64,000 nucleotides of DNA, taken from the NCBI RefSeq assembly GCF_032271945.1, contig NZ_CP130319.1, positions 2,747,001 to 2,811,000 on the forward strand, read 5' to 3'. This DNA comes from Paenibacillus sp. MBLB1832 (GTDB lineage: Bacteria; Bacillota; Bacilli; Paenibacillales; NBRC-103111). Position numbers and translations under genes: made by a program. Below the pieces are notes generated by a model. It searched no databases, was not told the origin of the DNA, and was given only the letters and a program-made list of their open reading frames with translations. Shown piece after piece: positions 8,659-17,014 of this stretch; position 1 is the first letter of the stretch, and every line of letters begins with the position of its first letter.

Positions 8659-8928
8659 ATGTAAAATTTATCCGAACTGGAGAATGTTCATGCGGATATT
8701 GAATCTGTTTACGAGGTTGTTCAAAGTTTGAAAGCTAACGTTGATGGCATTTCTATTGGTATTCACATTCTCAAAAATAGTGAGGGTAGTTACTTCTATG
8801 AGGTCAGTCACGTTTACTACCTTCTACTGGCTGGATAGTTTGACCATCAAACAATTATGGCCAACCAAGAATGGATGGAGCCAGAATTTCATAAAATAGG
8901 GAATCCTTGCTTAGGAAAGGAGCCTTAA
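8659..8928 (+). pseudogene. Small hypothetical protein gene with two in-frame stops
   Basis: A good ribosome binding site (GGAGGGG at 8644-8650) precedes ATG 8659, but the second codon is TAA. The same frame then stays open (NLSELENVHADIESVYEVVQ...), meets a second stop TAG at 8836-8838, and continues to TAA at 8926-8928, directly touching the ATG of the molybdoenzyme gene. The 90-codon frame ends in ...IGNPCLGKEP. The preserved length, frame and 3' junction suggest a recently killed gene whose translation once fed into the next gene. I do not recognise the family. Confidence 0.5.
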
Positions 8929-9978
8929 ATGAATCTGTATGACCCCAAGCGAATTCCCCGCTCTATTATTCCTGAGAATCAGGAATTTCCCATGTTATCT
9001 CTTTCAAGCTGGGTTACACCAGAAAACAAGTATTATATCCGCAATCATTTCCCTTATCCCGCATTGCCATTAAATGATTGGGCGCTTAAAATAGAGGGAC
9101 TTGTTCAAAAGCCAATTCTCCTGAATTATCAAGCGTTATGTCAATTTCCTCAAATCATATTGCCAGTTACTATGGAATGTTCAGGAAACAAAAGAGCGTA
9201 TTTCCAACCTAAAGCCAGAGGGGTTCAATGGGAACAGGGGGCTGTCAGCCATGCGCTCTGGACTGGAGTGCCACTTCGAACTCTTTTACAGGTAGCTGGA
9301 ATAATGCCTAATGTTCGGGAAGTCATATTTGAAGGAATGGATACAGGTGAACGAATAGACCTCCCAGGCACTTTCCGATTTGCCCGAAGCCTTCCTGTAG
9401 AAAAAGCTATGCATCCCGATACACTGATTGCTCTCTGTATGAACGGAAAACCTATTTCCTACAAACATGGACACCCAGCAAGATTAATCGTTCCGAATTG
9501 GTACGGTATGGCTTCGGTCAAATGGCTTTACCGTATAGTGGCTACAGATCAAGTTTTTAAAGGTCCCTTTCAAAATATTGATTATGTAGTATACCGTTCG
9601 AAGAAAGATTCTCAGCGCAGACCAGTTACTCTAATGAAGGTGAATTCCGTTATATCCCAACCCACGGATCAAACTGTTTTGAGACGAGGAAAGCATTTCA
9701 TTACAGGTACAGCATGGTCAGGTCAGGGATCTGTTAAAATGGTTGAGATTAGTCTTGATCATGGAGGAACATGGAACTTAGTGACATGGCTTGATTCAGA
9801 GGAAAAGTACAGCTGGAGAAGGTGGGGATGGGATTGGAATGTACCTGTACCTGGAACCTACCTTATTATGGTAAAGGCGACTGATGACAAGGGTAATATC
9901 CAGCCCCTTCAAGCGGAATGGAATGTAATGGGCTATGAAAACAACTCAATTTCTCAAATTCAGGTATATATAGAGTGA
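8929..9978 (+). CDS. Sulfite-oxidase-like molybdopterin-dependent oxidoreductase
   Basis: The 349-residue protein shows the sulfite-oxidase fold. A molybdopterin domain (about residues 30-220) contains MECSGNKRAYF, whose Cys is the expected Mo ligand, plus NGKPISYKHGHPARLIVP and YGMASVKWL. A C-terminal Mo-co dimerisation Ig-like domain (about 235-340) includes VEISLDHGGTW. No signal peptide or heme domain is seen, so it is a heme-free cytoplasmic form. Family members oxidise sulfite or reduce S/N-oxides; the substrate is not assignable here. Its ATG immediately follows the stop of the broken small gene, with AGGAG inside that gene's end, so expression may have been coupled to it. Confidence 0.85.
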   Translation: MNLYDPKRIPRSIIPENQEFPMLSLSSWVTPENKYYIRNHFPYPALPLNDWALKIEGLVQKPILLNYQALCQFPQIILPVTMECSGNKRAYFQPKARGVQWEQGAVSHALWTGVPLRTLLQVAGIMPNVREVIFEGMDTGERIDLPGTFRFARSLPVEKAMHPDTLIALCMNGKPISYKHGHPARLIVPNWYGMASVKWLYRIVATDQVFKGPFQNIDYVVYRSKKDSQRRPVTLMKVNSVISQPTDQTVLRRGKHFITGTAWSGQGSVKMVEISLDHGGTWNLVTWLDSEEKYSWRRWGWDWNVPVPGTYLIMVKATDDKGNIQPLQAEWNVMGYENNSISQIQVYIE

Positions 9979-10337
9979 ACAGTAGAAGGGATTCATCGAA
10001 CGGAGAACGATAGTTGAGGGGCTTGCTTCGCGGCAGCACCTCAGCAAGTATGGAAAGATGGGGTTCTCTCAGCAGTTAATACCGTTAAAGTTGGAGACCA
10101 AATAAAGATTTGGTTCCTTGAATATGTAGAGAGTGTGGACAGGCAAAAATTGGTTACGCAGGTCGCTATTTACTGAAATAGATAACTTAATAAGGTGATG
10201 TACTAAGGTGGTGAGTAAGTGTTCTATCTCATCGTTAAATATTCATCCAACATTCAACTAACATAAGCACATTAGTTCAATTTCAACCAAAGAAGGCTGC
10301 TCAATCCTTTCGTTATCATTGAATCAGTGACCGGTAT
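9979..10337. other. Intergenic region with a short decayed reading frame
   Basis: No complete gene. On the + strand an open frame without a plausible start (10018-10176) encodes about 52 residues ending DRQKLVTQVAIY. It may be the C-terminal scrap of a beta-rich protein, family not recognised. The rest is AT-rich and leads into the two-component promoter. Confidence 0.35.
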
Positions 10338-10382
10338 CGTTGAATTCGTATCGTTGTTTTAGGTTTTGGTTACGGCTATACT
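10338..10382 (+). promoter_or_regulatory. Promoter/operator A of the two-component operon (CGTTG repeats)
   Basis: CGTTG at 10338-10342 is repeated at 10352-10356 (14 bp apart), and a TATACT -10 box lies at 10377-10382, exactly 20 bp after the second repeat. The same geometry occurs at 18603-18647 and 22532-22576. The second repeat overlaps where a -35 element would lie and no good -35 is present, as expected for activator-dependent promoters. The probable activator is the response regulator encoded just downstream (inference). Confidence 0.65.
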
Positions 10383-10470
10383 TAAGTTATTTACCACGTT
10401 TTTCCGTTAAAGAGATATACTTATGTTGAATATGTATATTTTTTTATTGATTCATGAAGGAGTGAACTGA

Positions 10471-12060
10471 ATGACCTTCCGAGTGCTATTAGTAGATGAT
10501 GAAATGATTGATTTAAACTACTTGCAGAGGACAGTGCCTTGGGACGATTTGGGGATGACGTTGGTCGGGACTGCAAACAGTGCATTTAACGCCCTGAAGA
10601 TATTGGAGAAGGAATCAATCGATATTTTGGTGTCGGATATTCGAATGCCGATCATGTCAGGTTTGGAACTAGCGCGTAAAGCGAAGCAGATTCAACCTAA
10701 GCTTAGCGTCGTCTTTGTAAGCGGTCATGAAGAATTCGAATACGCTAAGCAGGCGATTATTATTCAAGCGTTCGGTTACGTGCTAAAGCCTGTGGACGAT
10801 CTGGAACTTCACCAAATGCTTCGTTCTTTGGCAGCAAAGCTAATGCAAGAGAGATTGGGAGAGCAAGAGAAACAGATTGTTGAGAAAGCACTACCAATTA
10901 TAAAACATGAAGTGCTTCATCAATGGCTTGAGGGGACGCTCCCGGAGGGTGAAGGAGCCGATCTTTTGCAGCTGCACAAGGAATTAAAAGATGAGGGAGA
11001 AGTCATCGTCGTTGTTATCGAACTGGATGATGCACAGTGGAAATTAGCCGCTATGGACGTTGACGAACGAGAGCAACGGTTGGAGCAGTTCCACGATTTC
11101 ATGCAAAAGAACCTATTATTCACGCCATCAAACGGCATCGCGTTCCGGTCCTCTCCATATCGTTATGTGGGCCTTTTTAAAGGCAGGCAATCGGAAGTGT
11201 GGAGTCGATTGGCATCGTTGGTAGAGAGGGTGCGGGTGGAGACCCATTTTACCATAACGATAGGTTTTGGAAACGAGGCTAGTACCGCCAAGCAGTGGAT
11301 CGTATCCTACGAACAGGCGAAGAAAGCATTAGACCAAAAGATGTTCGAAGGCAAAAGCCGAATCATCGTGTACGATCCGCAAGGCGAGCTAGGTTTTGAG
11401 CAGCAACTCGGTCAAGTGAACCGCAAGCTTGATGCGATTTTTGACTGCTTGCAGAGCTACAACCTGGTCGGTATTGACGATTGCTTGGAGGACATGTTCC
11501 GGCAGGTAAAATCATTAGGAACACGGCTTAGCGTTTATAATTTCGTTATGTATGTACTTACAAGACTTGAGGACATGAATAACAATAAAAGCGGTGAACA
11601 GCACGAGCTTTGGGAGCTTCCATTTGGCAAGCTAGACGAGCTCTATCGCCTAGAAACAACGGAAGATATTAAATCTTGGCTGCGGCGGAAACTGTTCGAG
11701 CTGTCGGAGAAGATGATGATCAAGAGCCGGAGTCAGGATCGAATTATTATTCATAAGGTAAGGGAGTACGTATTGGAGCATCTTAATGGCAAAATCACGC
11801 TAAAGGACGTAGCAAACCGCTTTGCATTCTCACCGAATTATTTGGGGTTTCTCTTCAAGGAAGAGACGGGTGAGACATTTAGTGATTTCCTAATACGGAC
11901 ACGGATGGAAGCAGCACGTGGGATGCTGATGGATCCGAGCATAAAGATTTATGAGATTACCCATCGTGTTGGATATAAGAATATTATCTATTTTAGCAGG
12001 CAATTTAAGGATTATGTTGGACTGACACCAAGTGAATTCCGCAAGAAACAGAAGGTATAA
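10471..12060 (+). CDS. YesN-type response regulator (REC + AraC HTH)
   Basis: The 529-residue protein has an N-terminal receiver domain: DDE at residues 9-11, phospho-acceptor Asp56 in VSDIRMP, and Lys in YVLKPVD near 106. A middle region resembles the GGDEF-like spacer of YesN-family regulators. The C-terminal double HTH of AraC type (about 425-525) includes DVANRFAFSPNYLGFLFKEE and EITHRVGYKNIIYFSRQFKD, ending LTPSEFRKKQ. It pairs with the histidine kinase that starts 4 bp downstream. It probably controls the glycan genes up to about 24.5 kb through the CGTTG operators, including its own promoter. Confidence 0.92.
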   Translation: MTFRVLLVDDEMIDLNYLQRTVPWDDLGMTLVGTANSAFNALKILEKESIDILVSDIRMPIMSGLELARKAKQIQPKLSVVFVSGHEEFEYAKQAIIIQAFGYVLKPVDDLELHQMLRSLAAKLMQERLGEQEKQIVEKALPIIKHEVLHQWLEGTLPEGEGADLLQLHKELKDEGEVIVVVIELDDAQWKLAAMDVDEREQRLEQFHDFMQKNLLFTPSNGIAFRSSPYRYVGLFKGRQSEVWSRLASLVERVRVETHFTITIGFGNEASTAKQWIVSYEQAKKALDQKMFEGKSRIIVYDPQGELGFEQQLGQVNRKLDAIFDCLQSYNLVGIDDCLEDMFRQVKSLGTRLSVYNFVMYVLTRLEDMNNNKSGEQHELWELPFGKLDELYRLETTEDIKSWLRRKLFELSEKMMIKSRSQDRIIIHKVREYVLEHLNGKITLKDVANRFAFSPNYLGFLFKEETGETFSDFLIRTRMEAARGMLMDPSIKIYEITHRVGYKNIIYFSRQFKDYVGLTPSEFRKKQKV

Positions 12061-12064
12061 GGGA

Positions 12065-13798
12065 ATGCTCAAACCCCAAGAGAACATCCGTTACTTGCCA
12101 TTTGCCTACAAATTCATGATACTTAACCTTTTTTTGGTACTGTTGGCGGTCATGACGATTGGATATTATGCATATTTCAGCTCAATTCAATCCAAAACCG
12201 ATTATGCCAAAGTTAACATTAGCAGATCGCTGGAACAAATTCGTGAAAACGCTACCAATCAATTTGCCGACATGGGTCGTATTTCTGAACAACTGTTTAA
12301 CGACGTGAATCTTCAGCAAATTTTACAGACGAGCGAGACTGGCTATGCCATTCACCAATTATCCTTTAATAACCTGTTTCCAAGGCTTCAGACGGTTGTA
12401 CAAATGCCTATTAATAATATGAGTGTATCGCTTTATATTCGAAACAAGAGGTTTAATGAAATCTACCAAACCTTAGGAGATCCCGTAGCATTCGGGAGAA
12501 GTTTCAGCATTTACTATTTGACACGCATTAATCAAGCAGATTGGTTTAAATCGATAGAGCAGTCACACAAATTTGAAAATGTATGGGAGCAGGTAGACAA
12601 CGACGATATATTTGGCAATTTGTCGCTGGTTCGGCAAATGATTTATTTTGATACGTCGGAACCAATTGGACTGCTTCGCATAACCGCCAAAATGGACAAG
12701 CTTTTTAGCTCTGTTCATTCCTTTACGGTCAGCGAAGGGACAACGCTGTTAGTAGTGAAAGGAGAACAAGGCCGAGTCATCTACAGTAACCTGAAGGACC
12801 GAATTGGAACCGATTACAGGCAGGAAGATGACCCTCACTTTTTATATTTTCAAGAAGAACTGGATAAGACGGGTCTACGGCTCATCGCGATAGTACCTAA
12901 AGATCCGTTAATGAAAGAGGCGAAAAGAGTTCGCAATGTGACCCTAATTATCTGTTTCGTCAGCTTTATCCTAATCGCATTTGCAGTATGGCTGTTGTCG
13001 CGCCATTATTCCCGCAGGGTACAGAAAATCGTCTCAAGCTTGTCCCATTTTCAGGAGGGTGATTTCCATAAACGAGCGTATTTCACCGGGAAGGACGAAT
13101 TTGCTCGCATTGCTATGGCCTTTAACAGGATGGCTGACGAGATCGAGAGGCTGATTAAGGAAGTGTACATAAGCGGTATCCGCAAGAAGGAGACCGAATT
13201 GGAGATGCTGCAGTCCCAGATTAGTCCGCATTTTCTTTATAATACCTTGTCCACTATGAAAAGCTTGGCTACCTTTGGCGATACCGACAAGTTGGTGAAG
13301 ATGATCGTAGGGCTTGCAAAATTTTATCGACTAACGTTAAATGACGGGAAGACTATGATTCGACTAGAGAACGAACTGGCTCAGGTGCGCACTTATTTGG
13401 ATATTCAATCGGTTAAATATGTTGATCGATTGCGCGTCACCTATGATGTGGAGGAGAGTGTTCTATCCTATTATACGGTAAAGTTGATTTTGCAACCCTT
13501 TGTAGAGAATGTCACCAAACATGCGCTCTTTGAGGATACAATTAACATACGAATCACCGCTCGGGAGCATAAGGGAACGATTGTACTGAGCGTAATCGAC
13601 GACGGAGTAGGAATGAAGCAGGAGAAGGCTGATGAGTTGCTTAAGCCGCAGGCTGTAAATGGGGGCGGATACGGTATTCGCAATGTAGATGAGCGGATTA
13701 AGTTGCATTTCGGCAAGGGCTATGGTGTCACCATATGCAGCGGTCCTGGTATTGGTACAGCCGTTCGCATTACGATACCAAAGCAAGGAGTGATTTAA
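12065..13798 (+). CDS. YesM-type sensor histidine kinase
   Basis: The 577-residue membrane kinase has TM1 near residues 18-40 (MILNLFLVLLAVMTIGYY), an extracellular sensor of about 250 residues, and TM2 near 290-310 (LIICFVSFILIAFAVWLL). A HAMP domain, a His_kinase domain with SQISPHFLYNTL (phospho-His in the PHF motif) and a HATPase with FVENVTKHAL, DDGVGM and GGYGIRNVDER follow. ATG 12065 was chosen: it lies 4 bp after the response-regulator stop. An in-frame ATG at 12032 would overlap that gene. It probably senses a sugar or a sugar-loaded binding protein. A strong terminator follows. Confidence 0.92.
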   Translation: MLKPQENIRYLPFAYKFMILNLFLVLLAVMTIGYYAYFSSIQSKTDYAKVNISRSLEQIRENATNQFADMGRISEQLFNDVNLQQILQTSETGYAIHQLSFNNLFPRLQTVVQMPINNMSVSLYIRNKRFNEIYQTLGDPVAFGRSFSIYYLTRINQADWFKSIEQSHKFENVWEQVDNDDIFGNLSLVRQMIYFDTSEPIGLLRITAKMDKLFSSVHSFTVSEGTTLLVVKGEQGRVIYSNLKDRIGTDYRQEDDPHFLYFQEELDKTGLRLIAIVPKDPLMKEAKRVRNVTLIICFVSFILIAFAVWLLSRHYSRRVQKIVSSLSHFQEGDFHKRAYFTGKDEFARIAMAFNRMADEIERLIKEVYISGIRKKETELEMLQSQISPHFLYNTLSTMKSLATFGDTDKLVKMIVGLAKFYRLTLNDGKTMIRLENELAQVRTYLDIQSVKYVDRLRVTYDVEESVLSYYTVKLILQPFVENVTKHALFEDTINIRITAREHKGTIVLSVIDDGVGMKQEKADELLKPQAVNGGGYGIRNVDERIKLHFGKGYGVTICSGPGIGTAVRITIPKQGVI

Positions 13799-13820
13799 GT
13801 ATATGTAATGTTAGAGAGCT

Positions 13821-13860
13821 AAGCAGCTATCCCATGATTGATCATTGGATAGCTGCTTTT
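13821..13860. terminator. Bidirectional terminator
   Basis: A perfect 12-bp stem AAGCAGCTATCC (13821-13832)/GGATAGCTGCTT (13847-13858) is followed by a T-run on the + strand and preceded by an A-containing run for the - strand. It separates the kinase gene from the convergent AraC gene. Confidence 0.85.
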
Positions 13861-13861
13861 C

Positions 13862-14755
13862 TCATTGTTCGGATTGGTTGCTTTTCGATGACTTATATTG
13901 ATTCCGATATTGTAAAGGAGTAATGGATGTATGCTGCTTAAACCATTTGTACAAGTGCTGCAGGCTGGAAAATCCGAGCATGTTGGCAATTGTTTCAACA
14001 GATTCGTTCGTCTGGGTCAGCAACTCGCGAGCACGTTCTAGTTTGGCAGCCATGATGTAATCGGAAAGGGACTGGCCTGTTTCTTTCTTAAAAAGCAGGG
14101 ATACATATTTAGGATGATAAAAAAAGTGTTGAGCCACTTGAGCGACTGTACATTTCTGATCCAGGTGTGATGAAACGAATTCCTTGATTTCAGTCAAAAT
14201 GATTGAATTGCGTTCCTCATTTGCTGCGAAGGCGGAAGGAGCAGCAAGGCGCGGCTGATGGGGGAATACTTCACGTTGCAACTGCACATATAGTGTTTTT
14301 AACTTGGCATCGATGGATGAAACATATCCTTGCTCGCGATTCATAATTTCAGCATATATATCATTCATAATCTGCTTCAGCTTGTGTTGTTGCTTAGCAC
14401 GGATTTTGCCTTGCAATCGTTCCATAAGTTGACTTAACTCTGCTGCTCGATCTCCGTGGTGCTTCACCATGAGAAACATGATTTCGAAGGGGTGCTCTGC
14501 ATCATGCACCTCGAAATGAGTAACGCCAGGGGGGATGACGAAGATATCTCCAGTCTCGGCGCGATACTCTATTTCCCCAATATGGTATTGTCCATGGCCT
14601 TTATGTATATACCCAAACTCGATATGGTCGTGAGTATGCCGTGTGCACTCCCAACGGTCATCTTGCTCGGCAAGATGCATATAGACGCATTGCAAGTGAG
14701 TGCTCAGGAATAGATGATCTAAATCGGATAGAGGTAATTGTTCGAAGCGTATCAT
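13862..14755 (-). CDS. AraC-family transcriptional regulator
   Basis: The 297-residue protein has an N-terminal cupin (about residues 25-110: HDHIEFGYIHKGHGQYHIG, DIFVIPPGVTHFEVHD) with His residues that could bind a metal or ligand. The C-terminal AraC HTH (about 195-290) contains VAQHFFYHPKYVSLLFKKET and IANMLGFSSLQHLYKWFKQH, ending TPLQYRNQYKS. It is divergent from the glycosidase/ADP-ribosylglycohydrolase pair at 14881. The 125-bp gap between them holds a direct repeat that fits an AraC operator, so it is the likely activator of that pair. Confidence 0.9.
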   Translation of the reverse strand: MIRFEQLPLSDLDHLFLSTHLQCVYMHLAEQDDRWECTRHTHDHIEFGYIHKGHGQYHIGEIEYRAETGDIFVIPPGVTHFEVHDAEHPFEIMFLMVKHHGDRAAELSQLMERLQGKIRAKQQHKLKQIMNDIYAEIMNREQGYVSSIDAKLKTLYVQLQREVFPHQPRLAAPSAFAANEERNSIILTEIKEFVSSHLDQKCTVAQVAQHFFYHPKYVSLLFKKETGQSLSDYIMAAKLERARELLTQTNESVETIANMLGFSSLQHLYKWFKQHTSITPLQYRNQYKSSKSNQSEQ

Positions 14756-14787
14756 TCGTATCCTCCTATTCTCATCGTAATTATACT

Positions 14788-14849
14788 ACATTTGTATAAT
14801 GCTTTGTTACATCCGTACAATGACAATTGATTTGGCACTAAGCTACACT
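14788..14849 (+). promoter_or_regulatory. AraC-type operator (21-bp spaced direct repeat) and promoter
   Basis: ACATTTGTATAATG (14788-14801) and ACATCCGTACAATG (14809-14822) match at 11 of 14 positions and are spaced 21 bp, two helical turns. The second copy overlaps the -35 region of a likely promoter whose -10 is TACACT at 14844-14849. This is the arrangement of a class II AraC-activated promoter for the gene at 14881. Confidence 0.5.
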
Positions 14850-14880
14850 TGTGTGAAATAAGGAGGGGATCAAACATCCA

Positions 14881-17010
14881 ATGAGCATTCTCAAAAACTT
14901 GCTTGAACAACATCCGGAATGGATACAGCCTCGCTCAGACCAGCATACCGTGCTGGCTGTACCCAATACGCGAGATCATCGCAAAACTTTCGCCGAACCA
15001 GGTGGAAGCTTCTCACCAGGCGTTGCCAGCTTCGGTATCACACTCTGGATTTATGACCATCAGAATAAGGAGCTCCTTGCTCCCGAGCTTTATGCTGCCG
15101 AAGGGCTTGATTGGAATTGGTATGAGGGCTATGTGCCTTTGCTCCAATCCACTTGGCTGGCAGGAGATTGTCTAGTTCAGCAGGAGCTATTCTCCACCTC
15201 CCTGAAGGATTTGCACAATATCGTGAATTCGTGGAGGACTACCTTAACTAATCATGGAACTAAGCTGCAAACAGTGACGGTCTATGCCGTCATACGCCCC
15301 TATGGACCAGCGGGAGGTCGCATCCATGATTTAGTGGGACGTGAAAGCTCGATTTCGGTCAATGGCAAAACCGTGCTTTTAGCTAAAACAAAAGCCCACA
15401 TGTTCGGGGCATTGAGCTATGAATACGATGGGATGGAAATATCGTCCATGCTCAAACAAGGATTGTTTCCAAGCAACTCCCGTGCGAAGGATCGGGATGG
15501 TTTATGCAGCGGCGCGTTGGCGTATGAACTACAATTGCTGCCAGGGGAAACGGCTGAACTCGAATTTGACCTCTATGTACACCCCTTGGAGAAGGAATAC
15601 ATGTTGGCTTTCGAGGCTTACCATCAACAAGATTACATGAGTAAAAGAACAAAATTTGTAAACAATTGGAAAAAGTTGTTGCATAAGGTTAAGCTACAGT
15701 TGCCTAATCAAGCTTTTGCAGCAGCATACTATTCTACATTGGCCCAAATGCTGATGGCAACTGTGGATCATCAACCGAGAATCGCTACGATTACTTACCC
15801 CTTGTTGTGGATTCGTGATGGTGTATACATTACCGTATCCCTTGATCAGGCAGGATTTCATGAAGAGGCAAGGAAGCAACTGGACATTCTCAAGGATCGA
15901 ATCTTTGCAGGCGGCTTCGGGGCCGAACCGGATGCTTTCGGAGAAGCTATTTGGCCATTTCACAGGCATTACCAATTAACAGGTGACGTATCGTGGCTCT
16001 CGGACGTGTATCCATATGTGAAGAAACGCGCCGATTGGATTATTAAGTGCGTCCATACGGAGCAATATTTGTATGCGGATACGGATATGCGTGTACCTGG
16101 TGACCGCCATGCCCCTGACAATGATCTTATTGTTGAGCCAGCTCGGGAAGGCTTGATGATCGGGAGAATGGACGGACATCGGCCTTTGATTTGGGTGAAT
16201 GCCTTCTCATTCATGGGATTGAATGCGGCTTCAGAAATTGCAGCAAAGCTTGGTTATGAGCAGGAAGCCGAATTGTATGCCTCAGAGGCCCTAAAACTGA
16301 ATAAGGCGTTGACTTCTTACGCGAATAAGGAGTTTGGACGCAATGAGAGAGACCTGGTTTGTGCTATATGGCCGAGCCGAACATTTTCGCCAAACGATCC
16401 GCACATTCGTTCCGAATATGAGCAGTGGTGGAACACAATGCGGCAAAAGGATGGGAACTATCGTGCGGAGCCAATGTGGAAGTATTTCGAACTTGGACAG
16501 GCGCATAATTATTTGCTTCTCGGAGAGCGAGAAAAAGTGAATCAAACTGTAGATCATTATCTCGCGAATCATGATGTCGAGGGCTTGTACGGCTGGCTGG
16601 AAGACAATCATGATATTGCTGAATTTTGGAGTAAAATCGAAGGATGGTATCGATTGCCGTCTCGTCAACCGCATGGTTGGGTATCCGCTGAACTTCATAT
16701 GCTGCTAAGAGATATGTTGCTGTATGAGAGCGAGGATCGGCTAATTATTGGAGCAGGCATTCCGAAGGATTGGTTTGCGCTAGATGCCAGAATTGCTTTC
16801 GAGCATATGCCCACATCTTTTGGTTATGTTGATGTTAGCATCGAGGGTGTTCACCATGGACAGTTCGAATTGCATGTTACTTTCCATGAATTGGAGCGTC
16901 TGCCCTCTGCACTGGACATTCGTTTGCCATTAACTACAGCTGAAAGCTTAACGATTTTTAAAGATAGATATACGTTAACTGGATCGATCACGATACCATT
17001 AGGAGGATAA
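14881..17010 (+). CDS. Six-hairpin (GH15-like) intracellular glycosidase
   Basis: The 709-residue protein has no signal peptide. It has an N-terminal beta-rich domain (about 1-240) and a catalytic alpha/alpha barrel (about 270-620). Motifs seen: YPLLWIRDGVYIT; GAEPDAFGEAIWPFHRHYQL, with candidate acidic catalytic residues; PLIWVNAFSFMGLNAASEIA; and WSKIEGWYRLPSRQPHGWVS. This architecture matches six-hairpin glycosidases, but I cannot assign a numbered family or linkage. The next gene begins 4 bp after its stop, so the two products are made together. The ribosome binding site is AAGGAGGGG. It probably processes imported oligosaccharides in the cytoplasm. Confidence 0.75.
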   Translation: MSILKNLLEQHPEWIQPRSDQHTVLAVPNTRDHRKTFAEPGGSFSPGVASFGITLWIYDHQNKELLAPELYAAEGLDWNWYEGYVPLLQSTWLAGDCLVQQELFSTSLKDLHNIVNSWRTTLTNHGTKLQTVTVYAVIRPYGPAGGRIHDLVGRESSISVNGKTVLLAKTKAHMFGALSYEYDGMEISSMLKQGLFPSNSRAKDRDGLCSGALAYELQLLPGETAELEFDLYVHPLEKEYMLAFEAYHQQDYMSKRTKFVNNWKKLLHKVKLQLPNQAFAAAYYSTLAQMLMATVDHQPRIATITYPLLWIRDGVYITVSLDQAGFHEEARKQLDILKDRIFAGGFGAEPDAFGEAIWPFHRHYQLTGDVSWLSDVYPYVKKRADWIIKCVHTEQYLYADTDMRVPGDRHAPDNDLIVEPAREGLMIGRMDGHRPLIWVNAFSFMGLNAASEIAAKLGYEQEAELYASEALKLNKALTSYANKEFGRNERDLVCAIWPSRTFSPNDPHIRSEYEQWWNTMRQKDGNYRAEPMWKYFELGQAHNYLLLGEREKVNQTVDHYLANHDVEGLYGWLEDNHDIAEFWSKIEGWYRLPSRQPHGWVSAELHMLLRDMLLYESEDRLIIGAGIPKDWFALDARIAFEHMPTSFGYVDVSIEGVHHGQFELHVTFHELERLPSALDIRLPLTTAESLTIFKDRYTLTGSITIPLGG

Positions 17011-17014
17011 AACC

